Below the pieces are notes generated by a model, which did no database searches, was not told the origin of the DNA, and worked only from the letters and a program-made list of their open reading frames with translations. Positions 14,541 to 22,630 of a DNA stretch of 64,000 bases are shown in pieces; within the stretch, counting starts at the first letter, position 1, and each line of letters opens with the position of its first letter. The stretch lies in contig NZ_JAAVVB010000001.1 of NCBI RefSeq assembly GCF_018449775.1, positions 186,001-250,000 of the forward strand, given 5' to 3'. The DNA is from Mucilaginibacter sp. dw_454. GTDB taxonomy: Bacteria > Bacteroidota > Bacteroidia > Sphingobacteriales > Sphingobacteriaceae. Position numbers and translations under genes: made by a program.

Positions 14541-15806
14541 TCAGCCCTTGAATTGAAAATAAAGCATGGCGAATGCCGCGGCGGTCATCAGCACAAAGGT
14601 CAGCCACCCGAAGATATTGGACCAGCGGCCGTTCACGTTCCTGCCCATGATCTCTTTATTGTTGCTGATATGCAGCACGACCAGGATGATCACCGGTGCC
14701 GTCAGCCCGTACAGGATCGCCGAATAGATCAGTCCCTGTATCGGGGTGATACCAATAAAATTGAGCAGCACGCCCACGACCAGCGAAACAATGATCACCC
14801 CGTAAAAGGGCTTGGCCTGGTAGAACTTCTGATCCAGCCCAGCTTTCCAGTTAAAGCTTTCCGCCGCCATATAGGACAGCGAGCCGCTTAATACCGGAAT
14901 GGCTAAAAAGCCGGTGCCGATGATGCCGATCGCAAATAAGGCATAAGCCAGGTTGCCCGCGATCGGCTTCAAGGCCGTCGCCGCCTGTTCAACGGTATCG
15001 ATCTTGCGGATCCCGTGCGGGTAAAGCACGCTGCCGCAGGTCAGGATGATAAAAAACATGACCAGGTTGGAGAACAGCATGCCCACATCGACATCCTTGC
15101 GCATGGTGCTCAGCATACGCTTATCGACCATGATCGTAGCCCCGCCTTTACTCACGTCTTCGGCTTCCATGGTCGCCTGCCAGAAAAAAAGATAAGGGGA
15201 AATGGTCGTGCCCAGGATGGCCACCAGGGCGCTGATATAATCTTTATTGAACTGAATATGCGGGATAAAGGTCGATCGGAGTACCTGCAGCCAGTTTACC
15301 GTGGTAAAAAAAGGAACGATGAGGTAGATCAGCAGCGTAATGCAGAACCATTTCAGGATCCCGGCCAGCTTCTGGTAAGAATAAAAGATAATGGCCAGCA
15401 GGATCATGATGGTGAACACGATACTAAAAGCAAAAGCGGGTACAACCGGAATGATCAGGTTAGCCGCCGCCCCCATACCGGCAATATCGGCGCCGATATT
15501 CAGGATCACCGCCGGAAAAGAAAAAAGGATCATGACCCAAAGGATCCATTTAGGATAGTGGTCTTTCAGGGTGGTGGTCAGGCCCTTGCTGGTGACCAGG
15601 CCGATACGCGCGCACATTTCCTGGATGGCCGCCATCAGCGGAAAGGTAAGGAGTGCGGTCCAAAGGGTAGTCAGACCGAACTGCGCGCCGACCTGCGAGT
15701 AGGTGGCGATTCCTGAAGGATCGTCATCGCTGGAGCCGGTGACCAGGCCTGGCCCCAGCACTTTTAACGCTGACAATACTTTTTTAAATGGCCCTTTGCT
15801 TTTCAT
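14541..15806 (-). CDS. Nramp-related divalent metal transporter with non-canonical metal site
   Basis: This 421-residue protein has about 11 membrane helices and the Nramp fold. Helix 1 reads GPGLVTGSSDDDPSGIATYSQ (within residues 18-38), so the classical DPGN is replaced by DDPSG. Helix 6 has TTISPYLFFWQA where MntH has the MPHN methionine motif. These residues bind Mn/Fe in true MntH, so selectivity may differ (for example the Nramp-related Mg2+ transporters). A TTTAAT/ATTAAA inverted repeat at 15866-15881 is a possible operator. A universal stress gene follows. Confidence 0.85.
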   Translation of the reverse strand: MKSKGPFKKVLSALKVLGPGLVTGSSDDDPSGIATYSQVGAQFGLTTLWTALLTFPLMAAIQEMCARIGLVTSKGLTTTLKDHYPKWILWVMILFSFPAVILNIGADIAGMGAAANLIIPVVPAFAFSIVFTIMILLAIIFYSYQKLAGILKWFCITLLIYLIVPFFTTVNWLQVLRSTFIPHIQFNKDYISALVAILGTTISPYLFFWQATMEAEDVSKGGATIMVDKRMLSTMRKDVDVGMLFSNLVMFFIILTCGSVLYPHGIRKIDTVEQAATALKPIAGNLAYALFAIGIIGTGFLAIPVLSGSLSYMAAESFNWKAGLDQKFYQAKPFYGVIIVSLVVGVLLNFIGITPIQGLIYSAILYGLTAPVIILVVLHISNNKEIMGRNVNGRWSNIFGWLTFVLMTAAAFAMLYFQFKG

Positions 15807-15909
15807 ATCCGCTGATTAATCGGATAAAGGAGTATTTATCCTTATCCTGCTCCGTAAATGTATATTTTAATTTGCATTAAATGCTGCGATAAAATAGCCT
15901 GCAAATGTA

Positions 15910-17685
15910 TCACTCTCCTTTACTCGCCGTTACCTGCGGTTCGGGACGCCGCTCGCCAATCTGCTGGCGCCATAAGGCATAGTACAAACCTTTATTGGAA
16001 AGGAGTTCCTCATGGCTTCCTGATTCGGCTATCCGGCCTTTTTCCAGCACATAAATCGTATCGGCATGCATGATCGTCGACAGCCGGTGCGCGATCAGGA
16101 TCGTCATCTGGTCGCGGCTGAATGATACATCGCGTATGGTCTGCGTGATCTCTTCTTCGGTCAGCGAGTCGAGCGCCGAGGTGGCCTCGTCAAAGATCAG
16201 CAGCCGGGGCCGCCGCAGTAAGGCCCGGGCGATCGAGATGCGCTGCTTCTCGCCGCCGGAAAGCTTCATACCGTTCTCGCCCAGCATGGTGTTTAATCCA
16301 TTGCCTGCTTTGGCGATGAGCTTAACTGCTGAGGCTTTGCGCAGCGCTTCCATCAGTTCTTCATCCGTAGCCGTTGGCTGCACCAGTAATAAATTGTCAC
16401 GGATAGTGCCGGCATACAGCTGCGTGTCCTGGGTTACAAAACCGATCTGCCGGCGCAGCGGGTTATAACGGATAGCAGCTGAGCTAACGCCGTTAAAACA
16501 GATATTCCCGGTAACAGGAATATACAGGCCGACCAGCAGCTTGACCAGCGTGGATTTACCCGAACCGGAAGGACCGACAAAGGCGATGGTGCGTCCCAGG
16601 CGGATATCAAAAGAAATATCATCGATGGCATTATAATTGGCGGTCCGGTGCCGGAAGATGACGTTTTCAAAACGCAGTTCTTCCAGCTCACCGATCTCCA
16701 CCGGCTCCTCCGGCCGGCGCTCGATGGGTTTGTGCATCAGCACATCAAAGCTCTTGAACGAGGCATCCGCTTCGCGGTAGAGCAAAATGAGATTGCCCAG
16801 GTCCTGCAAAGGCGTAAAAATAGCGGTCGAAATGAACTGCATGGCGATCAGTTCGCCGGTGCTCAGCACCTTGCGGAAGATCAGCCACAACAAAATAAAC
16901 AGGATGGATTGTTTCAGCAGGTTAAGCATATTGCCCTGCAGGAAAGATAGGAAAGCCACTTTACGCGCTTTATACAGCTCCAGGTCGAAGATGGTTTTGG
17001 TCTGCGCGTTCAGCCGCCGGATCTCGGCAAAGGTCAGGCCCAGGCTTTTGACCAGTTCGATATTGCGCAGGCTTTCGGTGATGATACCTGCCTGGGCATC
17101 GGTCTGCCGGTTGATGGAACGCTGGATCGTTTTGATGCGTTTGGACAGCAGGCCGGTCAGCGAACCCAGTATAATGATACCTACAAAGAATACCGGTACC
17201 AGCAGCCAGTTCTTGCTCAGGCTGTAATACAGCAGGAAAGCGACGCCCACCAGCGAGGAGAACAGGACGGTGACAAAAGCATTGATGAACCGCTCCGCAT
17301 CCGTCTTTACCTTTTGCAATACCGAAAGCGTCGTACCGCTGCGGTTTTCCTCGTACTCCTGGAACGACAGCCGGAGGGTTTGTTTCAGGCCGTCGTTAAA
17401 GACCTGCATACCAAATTTCGCCACGGTCTTCCGCGTCACATAGTCCTGTGCCGATTTAAATAATTTAGAAAACAGCGCCAGGCCAAGGGCGATCAGCAGC
17501 CAGTACAAAATACCGCTGATCAGCGCGGGTTGCCCCAAATGCTGCTTGTTGGTCGCATACTGGTCAATGATATGCCCGAAGATCACCGGGTCGATCAGCG
17601 CCAGCAGCTGCGCCGCCGCTGCCAGGAACAAGGCTAAGCCGATCAGCCCGCGGTACGGTTTTAGATATTGCCAAAGTAACTTCAT
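15910..17685 (-). CDS. ABC exporter, fused permease and ATPase
   Basis: This 591-residue half-transporter has six N-terminal membrane helices (about residues 10-300) and a C-terminal nucleotide-binding domain. Walker A is GPSGSGKSTL (about residue 377), the signature is LSGGEKQR, Walker B is LLIFDEATSALD and the H-loop is LIAHRLST. It should work as a homodimer exporting lipid, peptide or drug-like substrates; nothing points to a specific cargo. The plus-strand neighbour hsp20 is divergent across a 348-bp gap. A terminator-like hairpin lies 37 bp upstream of its ATG in the leader. Confidence 0.92.
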   Translation of the reverse strand: MKLLWQYLKPYRGLIGLALFLAAAAQLLALIDPVIFGHIIDQYATNKQHLGQPALISGILYWLLIALGLALFSKLFKSAQDYVTRKTVAKFGMQVFNDGLKQTLRLSFQEYEENRSGTTLSVLQKVKTDAERFINAFVTVLFSSLVGVAFLLYYSLSKNWLLVPVFFVGIIILGSLTGLLSKRIKTIQRSINRQTDAQAGIITESLRNIELVKSLGLTFAEIRRLNAQTKTIFDLELYKARKVAFLSFLQGNMLNLLKQSILFILLWLIFRKVLSTGELIAMQFISTAIFTPLQDLGNLILLYREADASFKSFDVLMHKPIERRPEEPVEIGELEELRFENVIFRHRTANYNAIDDISFDIRLGRTIAFVGPSGSGKSTLVKLLVGLYIPVTGNICFNGVSSAAIRYNPLRRQIGFVTQDTQLYAGTIRDNLLLVQPTATDEELMEALRKASAVKLIAKAGNGLNTMLGENGMKLSGGEKQRISIARALLRRPRLLIFDEATSALDSLTEEEITQTIRDVSFSRDQMTILIAHRLSTIMHADTIYVLEKGRIAESGSHEELLSNKGLYYALWRQQIGERRPEPQVTASKGE

Positions 17686-17721
17686 GTTATTTAAGCAATT
17701 TTCAGGGCGGATTGTTCATAA

Positions 17722-17754
17722 AAATAGCCGGCCGTATGGGCGGACCGGCTATTT
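17722..17754 (-). terminator. Terminator-like hairpin in the ABC exporter leader
   Basis: AAATAGCCGG (17722-17731) pairs with CCGGCTATTT (17745-17754). On the minus strand the stem ends in TATTTTTAT, which is T-rich, so it resembles an intrinsic terminator on the strand of the ABC gene, 37 bp before its ATG. It may be an attenuator or may end an unseen upstream transcript. Confidence 0.45.
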
Positions 17755-17950
17755 ATCGAAAGTTTGACGAACAATCGGTTGGAATGATGATACAACCTTT
17801 GCGCGTAAAAAAGGTTTTATGGTTTCCATCTTCCTACATTTTTTTCCACGAACACCTTAATCGTAACAGAGTGCTGAAAATCTGACAGCCACGATGTAAA
17901 AATTGCAGTGGCCCGCTGAAAATTTTGCAGTTAAAACCAGCATATCCGCG

Positions 17951-17966
17951 TTGGCATGTCCCTTGT
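17951..17966 (+). promoter_or_regulatory. Sigma-54-like promoter before hsp20
   Basis: TTGGCATGTCCCTTGT aligns with the sigma-54 consensus TTGGCAYG-N4-TTGC in all but the last base. It lies 67 bp upstream of the hsp20 ATG. A nearly identical element lies before the kaiB-like gene (18872-18887). No sigma-54 activator gene is in the window. Confidence 0.4.
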
Positions 17967-18033
17967 AGTATTTGCTGCGAACAATCGTTCTTTAAGTTTA
18001 ATGAATTAATGGTTTTATCCTTTAAAAGAAAAA

Positions 18034-18477
18034 ATGATGACATTGGTTAAATTTAATCCGGAAAAAAGAAACAGCTCCTTATTGCCAGGCTTTAGTGACG
18101 TTTTCGACGCTGTTTTTAACGACACTTTTTTTAACGACCGCATGGTGGCCCGTGTGCCCGCCGTGAACATCAGCGAGACGGAGCATAATTACCAGGTGGA
18201 GCTGGCAGCGCCCGGTTTGAAGAAGGAGGATTTCAAACTCAGCCTGGAACGCAACAACCTGACCATTTCGGTAGAGCGATCCTCCGAACACGAGGATAAT
18301 CAAAAGAGCTACAGCAAACGCGAATACAGCTATAGTTCTTTTGTGCGCTCATTCACTTTGCCTGAAAGCGCCGATGACAGCCAGATCGATGCGACTTATA
18401 CCGATGGCGTATTGCGCATTGACATCGCCAAACGCGAAGAAGCCAAAGCGGCGCGCAGGCAGATCGAGATCAAATAA
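18034..18477 (+). CDS. Small heat shock protein, Hsp20/alpha-crystallin family
   Basis: This 147-residue chaperone has the alpha-crystallin domain at about residues 40-140. Visible landmarks are ISETEHNYQVELAAPGLKKEDFK, here VELAAPGLKKEDF, and the closing ATYTDGVLRIDIAKRE with the G-V-L signature. The C-terminal IEIK supplies an I-x-I-type anchor for oligomers. It binds unfolding proteins in the cytoplasm without ATP. A second ATG one codon on (18037) is an equal start. A strong terminator follows at 18501. Confidence 0.95.
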   Translation: MMTLVKFNPEKRNSSLLPGFSDVFDAVFNDTFFNDRMVARVPAVNISETEHNYQVELAAPGLKKEDFKLSLERNNLTISVERSSEHEDNQKSYSKREYSYSSFVRSFTLPESADDSQIDATYTDGVLRIDIAKREEAKAARRQIEIK

Positions 18478-18500
18478 GTGTTGAATCGTATTTTAATTCC

Positions 18501-18530
18501 AAAGGGCCCCTGCTTGCAGGGGCTCTTTAA
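18501..18530 (+). terminator. Terminator after hsp20
   Basis: GCCCCTG (18506-18512) pairs with CAGGGGC (18517-18523) with outer A/G-rich and TCTTTAA flanks. A short T-rich run follows. It separates hsp20 from the next small gene. Confidence 0.65.
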
Positions 18531-18540
18531 TTTAATCGCT

Positions 18541-18831
18541 ATGGAAACACAGTTTTATATTTTGCTGAGTCTGAAAACGCCGGGAGGCTTCGTCGATTAC
18601 GGGCAGTATTTCTTTGGTGATGACCGGGACGCCGCTTATGAATTATTCCGGCAATTAAAGGGGGATAAACAAATACATGAGGGTTGCCCATTGCATATCG
18701 ACCTGGTGGAAACGGTAAATGAACTGCCGGTGAAGATCAATAGCCTTTGCTGCACGCTCGAAGAGCTGGGCGCTAATTGTAAATTGATCGCGCGGGAGAT
18801 TTTCCGCTTAAAAAACCTGGAGGAAATGTAA
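18541..18831 (+). CDS. Conserved-looking hypothetical protein after hsp20
   Basis: This 96-residue soluble protein uses the ATG at 18541, after the terminator; the longer frame from 18478 would run through that hairpin. It begins METQFYILLSLKTPGGFVDY and continues FFGDDRDAAYELFRQLKGD, a mixed alpha/beta pattern with a C-terminal helix rich in Lys/Arg. It has two adjacent cysteines (LCCTLEELGANC region). I recognise no family. Placement between hsp20 and a KaiB-like gene suggests a stress-related role, by context only. Confidence 0.6.
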   Translation: METQFYILLSLKTPGGFVDYGQYFFGDDRDAAYELFRQLKGDKQIHEGCPLHIDLVETVNELPVKINSLCCTLEELGANCKLIAREIFRLKNLEEM

Positions 18832-18871
18832 AAGCAGCGGACGCTGTTGTGGAATAATTTTTGTGCCGGTA

Positions 18872-18887
18872 TTGGCTTGTACTTTGT
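18872..18887 (+). promoter_or_regulatory. Sigma-54-like promoter before the kaiB-like gene
   Basis: TTGGCTTGTACTTTGT keeps the GG and TTG positions of the sigma-54 pattern and matches the hsp20 element at 12 of 16 bases. It lies 14 bp before the ATG, which is short. The embedded TACTTTG may instead be a weak primary-sigma -7 box with TTTTTG at 18858-18863 as -33. Confidence 0.3.
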
Positions 18888-18901
18888 TTGACTTTTAATC
18901 C

Positions 18902-19192
18902 ATGAGCATGAAGAAAGAGAAATACAAACTATGCCTTTATATCGCCGGTAAAACGCAAAAAGCCGAAAGGGCGATGACCAACCTGAAAAAGATCTGTGAA
19001 GAAGAATTGGCTGACGAGTACACAGTCGAGATCGTCGATCTGCTGGAGCATCCGCACCTGGCGGAAGGCGAACAGATCATCGCGGTGCCGACCCTCATCA
19101 AAAAACTACCGGCGCCGCTGCGCGTGCTGGTCGGCGACCTTTCGGATAAGGCCAGGGTGCTGGTGGGCCTGAACATTGTACCCGCTGAATAA
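18902..19192 (+). CDS. Orphan KaiB-family protein
   Basis: This 96-residue protein has the thioredoxin-like KaiB fold. It begins KYKLCLYIAGKTQKAERAMTNL, ends its first half with YTVEIVDLLEHPHLAE, and then has IIAVPTLIKKLPAPLRVLVGDLSD. These are the recognisable KaiB motifs, including the P-T-L-I-K-x-x-P loop. In cyanobacteria KaiB works with KaiC and KaiA in the clock. Neither is in this window, so here it probably belongs to the non-circadian KaiB group linked to stress and signalling. A start two codons on (18908) is possible. Confidence 0.9.
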   Translation: MSMKKEKYKLCLYIAGKTQKAERAMTNLKKICEEELADEYTVEIVDLLEHPHLAEGEQIIAVPTLIKKLPAPLRVLVGDLSDKARVLVGLNIVPAE

Positions 19193-19234
19193 AATACACA
19201 CCGTAATTGTGGGCTATATTTTTTAAATTTGGTT

Positions 19235-19477
19235 ATGCTGTCGCTGGAGAAATTTAATGCACTTAATGAACATGACCAGGCGGAAGCCATCTGGAACGGA
19301 ACTTTCCTGGCCGACCGGGAAGAGAATGGCCTGGTCGTGCGCTTGTATAGTTTGGGAACCTTCTATGGCGAGGTATTTTATGATGCCCATACCAATAAGA
19401 TACTCCGGTTAAAAGCATTTGATACGACCAGCCAGCTGGTGCCTTACCTGGCACATATCCGGTTTAATTTGCATTGA
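19235..19477 (+). CDS. Small hypothetical protein
   Basis: This 80-residue soluble protein uses the ATG at 19235; a TTG two codons earlier is possible. It begins MLSLEKFNALNEHDQAEAIW and continues with a beta-rich part (LVVRLYSLGTFYGEVFYDAH), ending in an amphipathic stretch. I recognise no family. It lies 42 bp after the kaiB-like gene on the same strand and may be co-transcribed. Confidence 0.55.
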   Translation: MLSLEKFNALNEHDQAEAIWNGTFLADREENGLVVRLYSLGTFYGEVFYDAHTNKILRLKAFDTTSQLVPYLAHIRFNLH

Positions 19478-19524
19478 TCCTGAATGACCGGGCCGGCTTA
19501 ATCTAACCTGCGTTTAGGTTATGC

Positions 19525-19563
19525 TTGACACGCTCAGCAAAGTAAATTGACAGGCTCAACAAA
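19525..19563 (+). promoter_or_regulatory. 22-bp-spaced direct repeats, AraC-type operator candidate
   Basis: TTGACACGCTCAGCAAA (19525-19541) and TTGACAGGCTCAACAAA (19547-19563) differ at 2 of 17 bases and are spaced 22 bp, about two helical turns on the same face. AraC regulators bind such direct repeats, and an araC gene is second in the operon that follows. The inverted repeat TAACCT/AGGTTA lies just upstream (19504-19521). Confidence 0.6.
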
Positions 19564-19618
19564 ATCCCCGCACCCGCATCCGCCTACTTTTGTCCTATAA
19601 CATTTAACAAAAATCAAA

Positions 19619-20611
19619 ATGGAAAAGAACAATTATCAAGGCGCGTTGCAACATCCCCTGGGCTCCGGTTTTAACGCGGCCTCGACCGCAAGCGAAGTTA
19701 TTAAAGGTATTGACCTGGCCGGGAAGATCGCGATCGTTACCGGTGGGAACGCCGGTATCGGTCTGGAGACCACCAAAGTGCTGGCCGCGGCAGGCGCAAC
19801 AGTGATCGTTCCGGCCAGGGATCTGGAAAAAGCAAGGAAAAACCTGGAAGGTATCCCAAACGTAGAAATGGAGGCCATGGATCTCTTTCAGCCGGACACG
19901 ATCGATGCCTTTGCCGAAAAATTCCTGGCTTCAGGCAGGCCGCTGCACTTGCTCATCAACAATGCCGGTATCATGTGGGTGCCCTTGCAAAGGGATAGCC
20001 GCGGGTTCGAATCACAATTAGTCACCAACTATTTGGGACAGTTTCAGTTGGTGGCCAGGCTGTGGCCCGCGCTTAAAGAAGCCAACGGTGCACGCGTGGT
20101 CAATGTTTCTTCGCAGGGGCATCATTTCGCACCTTTCAATTTTGAGGATACCAACTTTACCCATCGGGATTATAATACCTTGCAGGCTTACGGGCAGTCA
20201 AAAACAGCCAGCAACCTGTTCGCGCTGGAACTGGATATCCGTGCCAAAGCCTTTAATGTCCGGGCTTACTCCCTGCACCCGGGTTCTATCGCCGGTACCG
20301 AACTGGCCCGGAACGCAGATATCGAACTCTTCAAACAGATGGGTTTCTTTGATGAGCAGGGTAACATCCGCCCGGAAGTGCTGGCGGGCCTGAAAACCGT
20401 CCCGCAGGGTGCCGCTACGACCGTATGGTGCGCGGCCAGCCCATTACTCAACAACGTCGGAGGCGTTTACTGCGAGGACGGCGATATCGCTGAATTAGAC
20501 CAGGACTCCGCTACCAGCGGCGTACGACCCTATGCCCTGGATGAAAACAACGCCAAAAGGCTTTGGGACTTGACAGAGGAAATGACCGGTATCCTTTTCC
20601 CGGTTATTTAA
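19619..20611 (+). CDS. Short-chain dehydrogenase/reductase (WWOX/retinol-dehydrogenase-like)
   Basis: This 330-residue SDR has the cofactor loop VTGGNAGIGLE (about residues 40-50), the NNAG motif (LLINNAGIM) and the active-site YGQSKTASN (Y-x-x-x-K) after the catalytic serine in VVNVSSQGH. It is longer than classical SDRs, with an N-terminal stretch and a C-terminal extension, like the WW-domain-oxidoreductase/protochlorophyllide-reductase-like group. The substrate is unknown. It forms an operon with the AraC regulator 13 bp downstream, behind 22-bp direct repeats and a TACTTTTG box near 19590. Confidence 0.9.
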   Translation: MEKNNYQGALQHPLGSGFNAASTASEVIKGIDLAGKIAIVTGGNAGIGLETTKVLAAAGATVIVPARDLEKARKNLEGIPNVEMEAMDLFQPDTIDAFAEKFLASGRPLHLLINNAGIMWVPLQRDSRGFESQLVTNYLGQFQLVARLWPALKEANGARVVNVSSQGHHFAPFNFEDTNFTHRDYNTLQAYGQSKTASNLFALELDIRAKAFNVRAYSLHPGSIAGTELARNADIELFKQMGFFDEQGNIRPEVLAGLKTVPQGAATTVWCAASPLLNNVGGVYCEDGDIAELDQDSATSGVRPYALDENNAKRLWDLTEEMTGILFPVI

Positions 20612-20624
20612 TAACTTTAACCCA

Positions 20625-21440
20625 ATGGAACACCTATCCAAATACTTAACCAGGGACATCAAACTTTCCAGCTACGAGGACAAACTGTTCAAGTCCGACC
20701 TGCTGTTTGATGATCATATGCTGGTTTGGTTCATTTCAGGCGAAACCAGGATCATACAGGCAGAGTCGACGTTCAATTTTAAAACGGGTGATATTTTCCT
20801 GATTCCCAGGAATGAACTGGCGACGATCATCAATTATCCCAAAGATGGTTTGCCGCATAAAACCGTGGTCATGCATTTATCGGCCGAAAGGCTGAAGAAA
20901 TTCTATGAAAAGATCGACATCGGGAAGCACCTGCTGCCTGAACAGAAAATATACAGCTTCCGTAACCATCCGCTTTTAGCGAGTTGCCTGGCTTCGCTCA
21001 TACCGTATTTCGATGTGGAAGGAGCTTTCCCCGAAGAACTGGCCGATTTAAAGATCACCGAAGCGATCCGTATTTTGCGGCTGATCGATCCGGGCGTAGA
21101 CAGCGTACTGGCCAACTTTGACGCACCGGGTAAAATTGACCTTGTCAGTTTTATGCAGCGCAATTTTATGTTCAACAGGCCGCTGGAAAAATTAGGCTAC
21201 CTCACCGGCCGCAGTTTGTCCACGTTCAACCGGGATTTCAGAAAACTGTTCCATACAACCCCGCAGAAATGGCTGACGGATAAAAGACTGGAACTCGCTT
21301 ATTATCATTTGACCGAAAAGAAGAAAAAACCGACCGAGGTTTACCTGGAGGTAGGTTTCGAGGACCTGTCCCATTTCTCCTTTATCTTCAAGAAGAAATA
21401 CGGCCTGTCACCCCATCAATTGCTGTCTAAATGCCCCTGA
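20625..21440 (+). CDS. AraC-family transcriptional regulator
   Basis: This 271-residue protein has an N-terminal cupin-like sensor (about residues 20-100, with FKTGDIFLIPRNE). The C-terminal pair of helix-turn-helix motifs covers about residues 170-268, ending PTEVYLEVGFEDLSHFSFIFKKKYGLSPHQLL, recognisable as the AraC signature GFEDLSHFSFIFKK. It is 13 bp behind the SDR gene and probably regulates it through the 22-bp repeats. It converges with and overlaps the next HxlR gene by 14 bp. Confidence 0.93.
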   Translation: MEHLSKYLTRDIKLSSYEDKLFKSDLLFDDHMLVWFISGETRIIQAESTFNFKTGDIFLIPRNELATIINYPKDGLPHKTVVMHLSAERLKKFYEKIDIGKHLLPEQKIYSFRNHPLLASCLASLIPYFDVEGAFPEELADLKITEAIRILRLIDPGVDSVLANFDAPGKIDLVSFMQRNFMFNRPLEKLGYLTGRSLSTFNRDFRKLFHTTPQKWLTDKRLELAYYHLTEKKKKPTEVYLEVGFEDLSHFSFIFKKKYGLSPHQLLSKCP

Positions 21441-21795
21441 TCTTTTCGCGGTGCTGCTTGCCCCATTTGATCATTTCCAGGATAATATCGCCAAAGCTCC
21501 GGCAATATTCGGTAACGGTGTATTCCACCAGCACCGGCGTATCGGGCGTTACCGTACGCTTCAGCAATTGATTGGCCTCCATTTCCTTGAGCTCGCGCGA
21601 AAGCATTCGCGTGGTAATGCCGGGAATGCTGCGTTCGATATCCCGGAAACGTTTGTTGCCGTTACAAAGGGAATTGATGATCGGCAGCTTCCACTTACCG
21701 CCCAGGACGTAGATCGTGTCCTGCAAGGCTTGTACTTCTTCCTGTTGATTGCGGGGGTTCGATAGGATCGCCGCCGCCTTTTCCTGTTTGGTCAT
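21427..21795 (-). CDS. HxlR-family regulator of the adjacent SDR
   Basis: This 122-residue winged-helix protein has the HxlR motifs GGKWKLPIINSL, NKRFRDIERSIPGITTRMLSRELKEME (seen as KRFRDIERSI and MLSRELKE) and the dimer helix EMIKWGKQHREK. It lacks the N-terminal cysteine pair of the other HxlR protein. On the minus strand TAACTTTG lies in the 60-bp divergent gap and GGTATA/TATACC arms at 21799-21804 and 21828-21833 could be its operator. It should control the SDR gene at 21856. Confidence 0.9.
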   Translation of the reverse strand: MTKQEKAAAILSNPRNQQEEVQALQDTIYVLGGKWKLPIINSLCNGNKRFRDIERSIPGITTRMLSRELKEMEANQLLKRTVTPDTPVLVEYTVTEYCRSFGDIILEMIKWGKQHREKIRGI

Positions 21796-21798
21796 GTT

Positions 21799-21833
21799 GG
21801 TATACTCTGTGATACTGGTAACAAAGTTATACC
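21799..21833. promoter_or_regulatory. HxlR operator candidate between divergent genes
   Basis: GGTATA (21799-21804) and TATACC (21828-21833) form an inverted repeat in the 60-bp gap. TAACTTTG for the regulator (minus strand) lies between the arms. TATTTTTG for the SDR gene (plus strand, about 21844-21851) lies 4 bp before its ATG, so that mRNA is leaderless or nearly so. Confidence 0.5.
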
Positions 21834-21855
21834 ATTTACCCGGTATTTTTGCAGC

Positions 21856-22599
21856 ATGGAAAATTTAACAGGTAAAATCGCCGTGATCACCGGCGGCAAC
21901 AGCGGGATAGGCTATGCCACCGCCAAAGAATTAAAAGCACGTGGTGCTATAGTCATCATCACCGGCCGCCGTCAGGATGCGCTGGACAAAGCGGCCGCTG
22001 AACTTGGCGTAACCGGCTTGGTAGCCGATCAGTCCAGTATCTCACAAACCACGGAATTAGTGAATAAAGTCAGCGCACAATTCGGCCGGATCGATATTTT
22101 GTTTATCAATGCCGGCATCGTCGGTACCGCGCCCATTGCGGAAGCTACCGAAGTACTTTTTGACAACATTTTTAATATCAATTTCAGGGGCGCTTATTTT
22201 ACCCTCAGCAAATTTATCCCTTTATTAAACGACGGGGCTTCGGTGGTCTTCCTTTCCTCCAATACGGCCAGCATGAACGGCGCGCATTCCTCCATTTATT
22301 CATCCGGGAAAGCCGCGCTCAATTCCGTTATGCGCATCGCCGCGGTGGAGCTCGCGCAGCGCCGTATCCGGGTGAACGCGGTAAGCCCGGGACCCACCCA
22401 TACGGAGATCCTGAATAAACTTGGGCTCGATGAGGCGGCCCGCAAAGGCCTGGATGATTGGTTGATCGAACGTATCCCTTTGAAAAAGATCGGGACGGCG
22501 GAAGATGTCGCCAAAATGGTCGCTTATTTTTGCGGTGACGCAGCCAGTTTTATTACCGGCGCTGAGGTGGTCATGGATGGCGGGATGTCGCTGGCTTAA
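21856..22599 (+). CDS. Short-chain dehydrogenase/reductase (classical)
   Basis: This 247-residue classical SDR has VITGGNSGIGYATA (about residues 10-23) for the cofactor, INAGI in place of NNAG, the catalytic serine in VVFLSSNTAS, and YSSGKAALN as the Y-x-x-x-K active site. It ends with the usual GAEVVMDGGMSLA. Length fits FabG-like enzymes. Substrate is unknown; paired HxlR control suggests a detoxification role. The -7 box lies 4 bp before the ATG. Confidence 0.92.
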   Translation: MENLTGKIAVITGGNSGIGYATAKELKARGAIVIITGRRQDALDKAAAELGVTGLVADQSSISQTTELVNKVSAQFGRIDILFINAGIVGTAPIAEATEVLFDNIFNINFRGAYFTLSKFIPLLNDGASVVFLSSNTASMNGAHSSIYSSGKAALNSVMRIAAVELAQRRIRVNAVSPGPTHTEILNKLGLDEAARKGLDDWLIERIPLKKIGTAEDVAKMVAYFCGDAASFITGAEVVMDGGMSLA

Positions 22600-22630
22600 A
22601 TGTAATCAAAAAAAGAAAAAAGCAGGTCCA

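Larger units (their letters stand above)
17686..18033. other. 348-bp divergent intergenic region (ABC exporter / hsp20)
   Basis: The region holds a 10-bp-stem hairpin at 17722-17754 and a sigma-54-like site at 17951-17966 before hsp20. The middle (about 17800-17930) shows no gene or repeat that I can support. Confidence 0.5.
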
